This document shows positions 37,116-49,089 of a DNA stretch of 64,000 bases, one piece after another (position 1 is the stretch's first letter; every line of letters begins with the position of its first letter). The notes beneath the pieces were generated by a model that was not told where the DNA came from, searched no databases, and saw only the letters and a list, made by a program, of their open reading frames with translations. Both the position numbers and the translations under genes were made by a program. Where the stretch lies: NCBI RefSeq assembly GCF_002078875.1, contig NC_034438.1, positions 17,727,747 to 17,791,746 of the forward strand. Reading direction: 5' to 3'. The stretch is from Numida meleagris (taxonomy: Eukaryota; Chordata; Aves; Galliformes; Numididae).

Positions 37116-39934
37116 ATGTTATGATTTTGCTAGCCATATGCTTGTCTTTTTGTCTAGAAGGATACTGTGAGAAGCAGTTCTGTCTGAAATCGATTGATGC
37201 ACTATAAGAAAAAGTCTCATACCTTGGCATGTCATTGTACTTATGAAGGTGTTCAAATTTGATGGAGGACTTCGTCACATTACTGGCACAGGAAACCTTA
37301 GCTCTCATACTTCTTTTAGAGACAAGGCAAGAAGGTATATTAAAAAATAAAACTTTTTTTAGTGCCAGAATTCTCGTTGGAACCATTCTGTATTGGGTGA
37401 TAGGGACAGTGAAACAAACTGGACGCTGTACTTTACAGTAATGAGATTGCGAAAGAGGAAACTTCAGCTAGATTGTTTAGAAATTCTGAATGTTTGTTGA
37501 CCCAGTGTGAAAGAAGACCTTTAAAGGTTCTACTACTCCCTTCTCTTTTATTAGAGGCGTGAGTCTTCACTGATAAATTTTAGACAGTGAAAGAACTTGA
37601 CAGAAGTGTCATATCTCAGATTTGTTTGTAAATTATCTTAGGTCTGTGAGGTCTGTTCTGTGTTGAAGTGCAGAATAGGGTGGTTTGACACCCCCACTTT
37701 GCTTTTAAAATGTTTTAAGCTTAGTTGTAAAGCTTGCTCTGTTACTGCTGTAGCTGTGCATCTGCAGGGAGAGAAAATAAGGGAAATAAATAATCTTTTG
37801 TTCAAATAGTTGTGCTTTCTCAGCAGTTTGAAACCTTTCTACTTATTGCTTTTTTCAAAAACTACAAAGTTTGTGTTATGGTTTGAGTATTAATTTCTCT
37901 TAGCATACAGATTTTGGATAGCAAAGTAACCTGTGTTAGCTTGTTCTGCTTTGTTCAAACTAAATGAATGAGAGTGTAAGGAAGTTCTCTCATAAGCTGT
38001 CTCTTTTAAAGGGGAATAAAAATTAAGAGGTATGAAGTTTAGACAAAAATCTTTGAAACTTACACTTGCTTGTCTTCAAAATTAGCACTACTCTTGACTA
38101 CAGATAACAGAAGGATATGTTATCACAAAAAAAATTCTGTTAAAATGAGATTTTGCAGGAGAAAGAAGAACTTTGATTTATTTAAATTGCCTGCTAAATT
38201 GAGAAAAATTCTGAGTATTTGTTTCCATTAATGAAGGAGAGAGACTTTGTTATCAGGTGGTTAGGACTTGAGCATGTAGTATTTTTGCCTAAAAAAAAAT
38301 GTTGTAGCTGTTTTATAGCAGACACTTTGTCAGGCAATGTAAACATTTCAAGGAAGCCCAAGATGGGAGAACCATAGGGTCAATTTATTTTGTAGCGTGG
38401 TTGTTTCAGAGCTGCTCTGTTTTAACCAAGCACTTTGTCTGCTGCTTCTCCAGAAAGCTCTCTGACCTTGGCAAAATAACTTCTTTTGTTGTAATGCAGT
38501 GAAGTATGGTTTGTACTTGACATCCCTGATAGCATGAACATTGTTTTGATTCCATCGTAGAAAATTGTGTCTATCTTCGCCCTTCCATTCCCTTGTTGTT
38601 GATGATAGCCCTTTTTTAAGGCATCATGCAGGCTTGCTTATTGTATATGCTTGATTTGCCTTCCTGACTCAAGAAGGATTTGATAAACTTGCTGTAACTT
38701 ATTACTAAGAAAGCAAAGCAGAAGCTATAGCAACAAATGTTAAACACTGAATAATACTTAACGATGTATTTTATACTGTCATAGTGACACTATAGTGTAT
38801 TTTAATGCTGATGGCTTACAACCTACTTTTACACCATTTAGAAATATACTAATATTACAATGACAAAGTGAAGGTGGATTGTCAAAGAAGTTTGTAGATG
38901 AGGGGAGGACTTAACAATCCCACACAGAGTTTGTGGTGTGCTATACTTAAGGTAGTATTAATCTGTAAAGCAGTAGGTAGAAGATCATAGGGTATATGCT
39001 GCTTAAATACACATACATGTTAACTTCAGATTTTTTTTGAGAACTAGGTAAATGTGTATGTATGCTTATAACATTTATTGGTTCATGTATTTCTGTATGC
39101 TGATCAACAGACTGAAGTTGTAAAATAGTCTTCAGGGAACACTAAGAAATTTGAATTTGTATCTTCCTTTAAAATCTGACTTGGGTAATTTGTGGCTGAA
39201 AGCTTCCCTTTTTTTTTTTTGTAATTTTACTATCTCATCTCGCTCGCAAACTTCAAGCATTCCTTCCTGTGTATTTGAGTTTGTAATGCATTTTGTTTTC
39301 ATCTTCTAGTGATTTCTGAAATACTTTATGTCGCCAGAAGTTTCTTGTAAAATAATTCATGCTATCCACAGAGCATGAGAGGTATAGAAGAAATTTTTTT
39401 CCTTTGATTTGGTGTATAGTGAGTTGGCTGCAAGCTGTCAGGTTTTTCCCTTTTAACGTTATTTTAAAAATTAGTTCTCCTGTAAAGTTTTAGTCAGCTC
39501 TATGTATGGGCTGTGTTTAACATAGTGATAATTAAAAAGCATAGTCTTTTAGTAAATCAGATTCTTAAATTTTGGATGTTTGGGCTGTTTTGTTCTGCTG
39601 CTTTTATCTGTCTCATTCTGCTAGGACATTATGAAAAAGCAAAATTGTTTTTATTTATGGTAAAGTTGTTATAGACTCAAATGTTTGTCACCAACAATGA
39701 TGAAACCTGTTTCAATATTGAAGGGGAGGGAAATGATTTTGCTTTGTTTACTGAAGAGACCTCCTGCAAGCTGGATCTCTTCAGTACCTGCGGGACAGAC
39801 TGTGTTTCCTCTGCTTGCTAAATACTGGTTAGACAAGTTTAAGCAATGTGCTCTTAAAAATGGGTGGGGATGGTCTCTGATCTCATGCCTTTGTCATTAA
39901 AGTTCTGCTGAAGTTTTTTCTCTGTCTTCTGTAG

Positions 39935-41270
39935 AGAAGGATCAAGTTGGAGGAAACTTAAAGTGAACTTAAAGATCCACAGAAGTCCATGGGGACTGAC
40001 TGGATGTATCCACAAGTGCTGAGGGAGCTGGAAAGTGTTGTTGCTAGGCCCTTTAATGATTTTTATTTGAAAAGTCGTGGTGATGGGAGAGGTTCTAGAA
40101 GAGAGAAACATTAATCCTCATATCAGAAAGAGAATCCAGGGAACTACAGGCTGATCAGCCTCTCTTCAGCCCAGAGGAAGGTGGTGAAAGATATTTCCAA
40201 ACATACGAATGACCATGTGATGAGTGGGAGTGATCAGCATCACCCATGATGGGGTGACCAGCTTGGTGGGTGAAAGGAGAGCAATGGATTTTGTTTATGG
40301 CTTTTGAGACTGTCTTCCTTGACATCCTCATAGAGAGGTTGATAAAGTATATGTTACGTAAGTGAATAATTAGGTGTATCCAGAAACAGGCTGAATGGCT
40401 AAGCCCACCCTATCAGGGCTGCGATCAGTGGCATGAAGTCCATTCTGAAAGAATTTATTAGTGTTATACCTTAGTGTTCAGCCAGTAATCTCTAACACAT
40501 CTATTAATGACCTGGATGATAGGCAGATGTAACAGCCACTCCTCCCAGTTTTTTATCAAGTAGGTGTTTGGGCAGGCTGGAGAACTGGAGAGAGGAACCT
40601 GAGGAGGCTCAGTGGAGGGAAGATGCACAGTGTTTCATCAGGGAAGGAGTAGCCACCTATACATGCTGGGGCCTGACAAGTTGTTACGGAAGTCTGGATG
40701 TGTGTGCCCTGGTGGACAACAAGCTGACCATTAGCCAGCAGTGCTTCCTCGTGACAAAGAACGCCAGTGACCCACTGAGCTGCATTGGAAAGGAGTGTTG
40801 CCAATGGATCAAGGGAGGTGTCAGCATAGTGCTGGTGGGGCCACATAGGGAGCACGGTGTTCGGTTCTGGGCTCCCTGGAGGACACAGACTTAATGGTTG
40901 AACTTTGGAAAAGAGTTGCAGTGATGATGAAGGGACTGCAGTGTCTTTCATATGAGGAGAGGCTGAGAGAGCTGCAACTGTTCAGCCTGGAGAGGAGAGG
41001 CTCACAGGGATCTTATCCATATGCGTAGTACTCAGTGGGAGGGAAGGAAGAAGGGGGAACTAGATCTTTTCAGCGGGGACATGAGAGAACAGGAGGCAAG
41101 AAGGACAAGTAAACACTGGAAATTCAATCTGACCACAAAAAAAGAACTTGAACTGTGAAGGTGGTCAAACACTGGAATAGAGTGTACAGAAAGGTTGTTG
41201 GAGATGCAGTGGGTGGGTATGTTCTGAATGCAACTGGACATACCCCTGTTTTGGACGATCTGTGAAAATT
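39935..41270 (+). mobile_element. CR1 LINE fragment, about 1.3 kb, decayed
   Basis: Plus-strand CR1 order: GGAACTACAGGCTGATCAGC, then GACATCCTCATAGAGAGGTT, CTGGTGGACAACAAGCTGAC, ATGAGGAGAGGCTGAGAGAG, TTCAGCCTGGAGAGGAGAGG and TCAAACACTGGAATAGAGTG. It covers the RT region to near the 3' end with many indels. The conserved 3' terminus is poorly preserved. Confidence 0.8.
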
Positions 41271-44200
41271 TATGTTCCAAGATAAAACATTCTGATATTC
41301 TAAGGAAGTGCAACTCAGTCAGTCTTTCATAACTCTGTGTGATATGATTTAATTTTTCAGAAATACTTTCTAGACTCAGAACTAGTAAGCCATTAAACTC
41401 ATGCTTCTCCGTTCAGAATTTTGTGAAGATGAAAATATTGAGAGAGACCTACCTTGGTTAAGGCTGTTGAAAGGACTAGAGTATTCACAGACAAGGGTTG
41501 GGACAGCGTGTTCTGAAAGTTTGTTAGAAGCTTGCAATGTGTGGTTACAAGTTGACTTTTGAAGTTCATAACCCTGAAGTGTTGTGCTGTGTTGGGTCGT
41601 TTCTCTGGCCTGTGATGGGTGTGGACCTGGAAAACAAAAGGTATCATTACCAGTTTTAAAAGCTTGGTTCCAACGAGTCATAGAATTGTTGTAGTGTTTA
41701 TAGTTAATTGTATTAAAAATGTGGCACTATGCATTTTGTTTTGTTAGAGCTACGTAAACCGTTCAAAAATAGTTTCAGAAACTCCAAGCAGTTAAAAAAA
41801 AAGTTATTTTCCACAGTCTTTTCAGGATCTGTCATTTAATAATCATGCTTATTTTTTTCTTAGTTAGCCTGTTTATGGAAAACAAAAGATAAGCAGGATA
41901 TCTGTGCTTCAAAGCAATCAAAGGGTGCTTCAATTACATCTGCTTCCTGTGCTCATTGCCCATCCACTTACGCAGCCTGTGCTTGAGAGGAATTTTCATG
42001 GGAGTCATTATTCTAACTTCTGAAGTGTATTATGCACTTCCAGAGATGCCATTTAGCTGCTTTTGATGTTGTGTAATTAGGCAAATAGGGCGAAGAGGAT
42101 TTCTTCCAGCTTCATTTCCATCCAGCAGATATTTGTAGTACCAGAAATTCTGAATAAAGGATTATCTTTACAGTAGAGCCAGAGTGATGACTTAAATTAA
42201 TTTTTGTGTAACCAGTTATTCCACACCTCAATATCCTTTATTATCTTGATATTTTTAAGGCCAAGCTGGCAACTATTGTAAAAGAAATTATTTTTCTACA
42301 GTGTTAGCAGGTGCAGTGCTAGACAGTATGAATTTCTAACACGTATAGAGATTCAGGCTACATCATAAAGGTTCCAGTATCATGAGATTTGCATTTTTAC
42401 TTTAAAGCTTTGTTTAAGTTGCTTGCAGCCTTTTATAGATGCCTGGCATGTCAGACCTTACTAGGCCTGTCTGCATGACTTATCCTTTTGCTTCATGGAT
42501 TTTGCTGGTACAACTGTTCTCTGGTTTATCGCTGCAGCTAAGTGAGTTCGTAAATCCACCTGATTCTGCCTGTAGTGACTGTATGGTTACTCTGTGCTAT
42601 GTCTGCACTGTATTCCCATTTTTGATGTACTGTGTAGAGATATGAACTGGACTAGTACGTGCTTACTGGAGTTCTGCACTATGCTTAGTCTTCAGTGCTC
42701 TTATGCTTCGTAGTTAGAACCTTCTGCCATGTATTGCCTGTCTGCCTGCCTATTTAGTGACATCACTCAGGAGTGAAGGAGGGTGAAGTCTCTAACTGAC
42801 ATAGTTCTGGTGGCAGGAGTCTCTCATTAGTACAAATGGTTAGAGAATGAGTAAGCATTTCATGTTTTTTTTTCCATCAATGTAAGGGAGAAAAAATATG
42901 TATTTTTCTTTAACTGCAAGAAATAAACAAACTTTGTTAAAACATGAGAACCTGTGTTAAACATGAGGTGCCTATTTTGGATAGTTTGTTCAGTCGGATC
43001 TCCATGGTCTATATGTTTTTTGTCCCTGTTTTATGTATTGACTGCTTGGAAGTTTTTAGATAACAAGCAAGCTTTGGAAACAAAATTTAAATGTTAGTTG
43101 TTTTGGCTGTTGGATAATTTTTCTCAGTGATACTAAGCTGAAAGTTCCATATAATGTGAAAATTGTAAGTAAAATGAAGCTTGAAAAAGCACTTTGTACA
43201 TTAATCTGAAAGTTCATGAATACAGGTTGTCTTTTGCTTTTGCATCATGATGAACTCTGCTATTGCAGAAAAAAAAATTGAATTTGTTTCATATGCTGGT
43301 TGCGATCTCTTGTCTTCACATCTAGAAAGCTTATTTTTAAAACACTATTGGTTCAAAATAGCACTTTCAGAGGGGAGAAAGGAAAAAGCTTCCTGCAGGA
43401 GGGAACACAATAAAGTTCCTGCACAACTTTATTGTGATTATCACCTAAGAAGGGAAAAATTGGCTTAATTATTACAGGGTTATATTTGTGTAGATGCATT
43501 GTGTAGTTATTCAGTTTAACGTATAACAATTACTATTGTCTGACTTCTAAGCTTAATAGGAATGGGCAGATTTAAAAGTTTATCTGAATTGTCCCCTTTT
43601 TCTGATCCTCAGAACTTTGTTTCCAGACTAAATTTATCATGATGGTTTTCTCTTGTATTCTTATTATGCTTTGGAATAGAACTTCTTTTTTTCTCAGTGG
43701 AATTTACTCCTCTAGATGTTTATGACCAAAGGCATCTTAGGTCCTTGTTTTATGAGGCAAAGAGAGCCAGAAAGTTTTTGTAGAAACTTGTCTTGTCTGT
43801 GATGACTGTATCTTGTTTGTGGTGACTTAAAAAAAAAAGAAAAAAAAGTAGTAGTTTAGGGAAGACTGTACTAAGAATAGATTTCTTCATTGAGTTTGGT
43901 AAGCACATGCTAATGATAGTTTTTTAGCTCCATTTTTGTTTTTTTTCCCTTCTCTACTGCGGAGTTCTGGTAGTTGACTCTAGGTGGTTTGGTTTTTTTT
44001 CAGCCTTCATACAGAAGTCTCAACTTGTGATTTGCACAGTTGCTTTTTACTTCCCTTTTCTCAACGTGTTGTCTCTTCATTTCCACAGAGGCAATATTTT
44101 AAGCTTTCCTGAATACTGGTATAAGACAAATCAGTTTTCCTGAAAAGAGTATGTTTCTAGCTACTTTAAAACTGAAGAAAAATACTGTGTCACTAAAGGA

Positions 44201-45660
44201 ATCCATCAATTGTAAAACAGAACAAACAATCAAAAACATTGAAAACAAAAAAACCCACACAAAAGCAAAAAAACAAAACACCAAAGCAAACCCGCTCCCA
44301 TCTTTTTTGGATATTTGTAGTTTATGCTGGATACAGTTCGCACATCTCAACTGCCTGTGTTGCTCGGATTGGGGGACTGAATTAACTTAATGACAAATCT
44401 CTTCAACTATACATCATTTGGAACTAACTCTTCACTGTTGTCTGGTGTTCACTGCCTTATTGTTGACAATCAGACTTCATATATGTAGCAAAATATAAAT
44501 TTTACAAGGTCTGGAATCTAAATTTGTGGGCTGCCTGTGGAAGATTTTTTTTTCTGAAGTCACTGTGTGGTGTTTGAATCTTGACATCAGAAACTGTTGC
44601 TAACATGAGACTAGATATTTTGAGCAGTCTGATTCAAATGCACTTAAGTTTCTTTAAAGTTAACAGCATGATGGTTACAATATTTCAATATTTTATTCTT
44701 TTTAAAATTATTCAGCTCTGCACTGGTGATAGTCAACCTAAGCCAAGTTAGCTTTCATAATACTACTGTTAATAGCAGTGTTGTGCTGAGTTTGTGCTGC
44801 TAGGAAATGATGAATTCATCACTGTGATCAATTTTGGGCCTTATATTTTGTTACCTAGAGCACTTCTGAAAGCGGTGGAATTGCTTTATTCATATCTGTG
44901 GAGCTTACCTCAGTGCATTTGCTGTCTAGTTTAAAGTTGGGAGTACAACAGCTGTTTTGTCAGAGCAGATGAACAGTAGTTGATCTGCTGTGTGGCGCGT
45001 ACATGTAAAGAAAGGGCTTGCTAGTTAGAGTTCTTCACTGTCTGTCAGTGTAATTAAAGCAGATTCTTGTTAATTCTTGTGTGGGTGCATACTGCTTATT
45101 TTAGTTCTGTTTAAAATATATAATGATTAGTTTTAGTTGAAGGTAGGACAGATCCTGTATTTCTGAAATGTTACTCAAAAATGTATGGAGTCTCAGTGCT
45201 ATCTATTTGCCTCAGAGGCTTCTCAGGCTTTGTAAAGGAAGTTCTTGTAGATGTTAAGCTGGAGGTACACATCAAGTGAATTAGATCTCATGGGCCAAAT
45301 AGGTCTCTTCAGTGTTTTTATTGATAACTGCAATAATGAAATATTGTGTGCTTATTAAATTTATAAGTAGTACAAATCTGAATAGAGGTTGCAGTTACTG
45401 TGGAGGATATAGAATGCAGAAATGTTTCTGACCACTGGGAATAGATTAAGTTGTAATAGACTTGAATAGCAGGAAGAAAAGCAAAAATAACAAAAATCTT
45501 GTCAGATCTTACAAAAGAAACCTTTTAAATGATGCAGGAGCATTTTGATGCTGGGGCATGTTACAGAAGAAAGTGTTAATCTCTCTCAGTTGTTAGTTTA
45601 ACTTAATTTGTAAGCAACGTGAAATGAAATCGTTGTTTGGCAACCTAAGTGATTATAGAT

Positions 45661-46345
45661 CATAGAATCACAGAATGTCTTATGTTGGGAGGATCTGAAA
45701 GACCATCCAGTTCCAATCCCCTTGCCATGGCAGAGTTGCCACCTGCTATATCAGGCTGCCCAGGGACCTTCAACGTGGCCTTGAACACCTCCAGGGGTGG
45801 GGCATCCACAGCTTCTCTGGGCAGCTGTGTCAGTGCCTTACCACTTTTGAGTAAAGAATTTCTTCCTAACATCTCTCCTTACTTTCCTCTCTTTTAGTTT
45901 AAAGCCATTCCACTTTTTGTCACTATCAGACCATGTGAAAAGTTGATCCTCCTCCTGTTTATAATATCCCTCCGTATACTGGCCAGGCCACAGTGAGATT
46001 TCCATGGAGCCTTCTTTTCACTAGACTGAACATGCCCAGCTCTTTCAACCTTTCTTCATAGGAGAAGTGCTGCAGCCCTCTGATCATCTTTGTGTCCCTC
46101 CTCTGCCCCAGCAGCTCCACTTCTTGTGCTGGGGACCCCAGACCTGAATGCGGTATTCCGGATGTTGCCTTACAAGGGCAGAGCAGAGAGGGACAATCAC
46201 CTTCCTCGCTGCTGGCCACCACTCTTTTGATGCAGCCTAGGATACTGCTGGCCTTCTGGGCTGCAAATGTACACTGTTGTCTCATGTCAAGCTTTTCATT
46301 CATCAGGGTTCCCAAGTCATTCTCCACAGGGCTGCCCTAAATCGT
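45661..46345 (-). mobile_element. CR1 LINE fragment
   Basis: Begins with the inverted 3' end CATAGAATCACAGAATGTCT. Minus-strand frames read [20 protein letters not shown], then [20 protein letters not shown] and KALTQLPREAVDAPPLEVFK, the CR1 ORF2 C-terminus with frameshifts. It carries the unexpanded GATCATC seed at about 46,082. Confidence 0.9.
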
Positions 46346-47668
46346 TTAAGCATAGCAAGTTCTGCCTGAGGCATCAGAGTAGTCTTTCTGGCTTTCCATT
46401 CACACTTTGTGATCTATTTTCAGTTTACCGGAAATATTTTCCTGTGAATGAAGAGTATCCTCAAGCTACTGAATATTAGCTTGATTGTCTAAACGGAGTT
46501 CCTGCTTATAATGAGAATGGGATTGTCAAAGCTGTGTACTCTAGAATGTGGCTTAAAAGAAAAGGTACTAATATCTGTTGTTTCCCACTCTGCTATTTGT
46601 TACCCTTTTTAGTTATGGATGGGGTATTGTTGCCTACTGGAAGTGACTGAGTAAATTTCGCGGTCACTTTGCTGTATATACTCCTTTCGAAGAAAGGGAT
46701 TGACAAATCTTACTTAGCAGCATTAACAAAGCCCTTTTTAGGGCTTTAACTGAGAAGATGGGGAAGATTTGGATCTGCTTCCAGAGTTAATTTTTGTGTG
46801 AAGAAGTATACATGCAGTGTCAGAGTTGTGGGCAAAGCTTTACAGTTTTTGTCCAGTCCTGTGATACTTAGCGATCACCAAATCTCAACTCCGCTAATGA
46901 TTTACACGTAAAAGGTAAAAGCTAGGAACGTTACTGAATTAAGCACGAACTCTTATTGTGGCACTTGGGTAAATAGTAGTGTTTGACTTATGCTTGACTA
47001 CTTTTCTAAAAACAGTCGTAGTAATTTATTAAGAAATAACAACATTAGTGCCTTCGTACCACACCTAATGTCTGATTCGTCAAAAATTCAGTAATACTTT
47101 CTGGATCCTTTCATATGTATTTATTGGTTTGTACTGAATCTCTTCTTGGTTTTTAGACAGTAATTTTTTTGGTCTGAAAATTATTTTGTTGTTTCACTGA
47201 TCTTCCAGCACCGATACCTCTTTTGATCCTTTCTAAAAATTTCACGATTCTGCATATTGGACTGTGAAGCTGTATCTGAGGAACGAAGGGTGAAATTTTT
47301 TCTTCTTATTGTGCTCACCTTTAGTTTGCTGTTAATTTAGCATCTCTTACCTTGTTTTGTCTCTTAAAACATACACTCTTTTTTGTTTTCTGTATGATTA
47401 GTGATCATGATTAATCAGTAAACGTTGGTTAAAAAGAGAAACCATTTTTTGTAATGGTTCTGTGACTCCAGAACTTCATTATTTTGTAGTCTGATGTAAT
47501 TGGATTCTTTAGAAAATTTTAATGGAATTTTGTTGAGGTTAATTTAGAAGAGCACGTTGGATGACTTCAGTACACTAATCCAAGACCAGTTAAAACACAT
47601 ACTTTTAAACTTGTTTTTATTGTAGTCTTGTTGATTTCGTGCATCCTGCTTTATAATTTAACTCTGGT

Positions 47669-47790
47669 ATCACAGAATCACCAAGGTTGGAAAAGACCTC
47701 CAAGATCATCCAGTCCAACTGCCCACCTATCACCAATACTTCCCACTAAACCACATCCCTCAGTACAACATCTAATTGTTTCCTGAACAT
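47669..47790 (-). mobile_element. CR1 LINE 3' end
   Basis: TATCACAGAATCACCAAGGT, then GGAAAAGACCTCCAAGATCA and CACTAAACCACATCCCTCAG form a short inverted CR1 3' end, 1.2 kb upstream of the GPBP1 start-codon exon. Confidence 0.9.
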
Positions 47791-48969
47791 AGATACCTAA
47801 AAAAGGTTAGTATGAACTCATGTCAGAAAAAAAGAATCAGGAGCTCAACTTAGTGCAGTTAAACACTTAGAAATTGGCTAAGCTTCTTTTTAGACATTGG
47901 GATGCTCTCCTTTTTCACTGAAAGTCTGAAATGGCCCAGTTCAGTCCAGAATGCAACAATAATTATTGGTTATTACCAGTTACAAAGTTCAGATTCCACA
48001 GCTTTTACTAAAGCTTACTCAAATTACAGCAGCGGTTAATTAGAGTAACACACATCTGTGCATACTGATCTGCACTTTCTTGTGCAGACATGGAATACAT
48101 GTCTCTACACAATACCATGCGTTTCCCTATAATATGCATTTGGATGTTAATAGTTTTTACTAGCTGAATTTCTAATAGTGCATATATCATACTTAAAACA
48201 CATTTTAATCATTGACAGTTTTACAGTATCTAGCTGCAGGAGCCTGATTCAGTTAACCTTATAATCCAGTCAGTGTTTCATCCACTTCTTTCAGTGCTAT
48301 AGTTCAGCTTTAATTATTGTTGTTTGTATTATCTTGCCATCTTTTACTTGTGGGTAGGAAAAGTACTCTTGTGTTTTGCCTTAAGCCATTGTCTTATCTT
48401 GTCTATTTTAAAACTAGAGAATTTTACTGAATTTTGATAGTATCTCTGGGTACTTAGTCTCTGTTTCTGTTCAGTCTTGAGGAAATATGGGATTCTTGGT
48501 GGCCATAAGCATTTTAGTCTTTTCCTGAGGAATCTTAACATGGCCTCTGATGTTAATTTTCAGGGGCTAATTTGAAAAATCACCTTCTTTTAGGAAGGTA
48601 GTAAAGTAGTTCCTACTGTCTGGTCTGTTTCAGTACGAGGAAGTATTTCAAGATGATAATTTTCCACAGCTCTCTGATGAGACTTTACACAAGATCCTTC
48701 ATCCTGTTTCTAAGAGGAGATGAAGGAATTAGTGTTAGCTTTATTTTTATGATCCTTGTGAAAAATTTCATTAGTGTGACTCTTCAATAATAACAGGACA
48801 AATATGATGTAATGAAATAAAGCTAGTAAGACCTGAAACAGCATCTCTCTGAGAAAATAATACAAGAAAACATAAGGGAATTAGTGATCCAAACACCACA
48901 AGTGTAATATTCGTATAAGATAAACATCTGAAAAGCACTAATTTCTTGTTTTCTTTTTTCAAATTACAG

Positions 48970-49089
48970 GGACTTGCCACGAGGTGCTAAAGCCTTGTTT
49001 CGCTGATTTGGAGAGACTGGACCTAAATGGCGCAGCATGACTTTGCTCCAGCCTGGCTTAATTTTCCCACTCCGCCATCATCAACAAAG
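48970..49089 (+). CDS. GPBP1: GPBP1 first coding exon (5' UTR plus codons 1-21)
   Basis: The exon starts after a TTTTTTCAAATTACAG acceptor, has 57 bases of 5' UTR, then ATG at 49027 and 21 codons beginning [16 protein letters not shown] and ending at AAG|GTATGT. The start is chosen because it matches the conserved vasculin N-terminus. The presence of an acceptor shows that at least one non-coding exon lies upstream. Confidence 0.95.

Larger units (their letters stand above)
30701..48969 (+). other. GPBP1: GPBP1 5' intron(s), about 18 kb
   Basis: DNA between the CpG island and the exon carrying the start codon. It holds a mariner copy (33,857-34,362) and CR1 pieces (35,495, 36,092, 39,935, 45,661, 47,669). 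Possible additional non-coding exons near 31.6 and 32.6 kb are discussed under findings. The remaining stretches are AT-rich without recognised features. Confidence 0.65.
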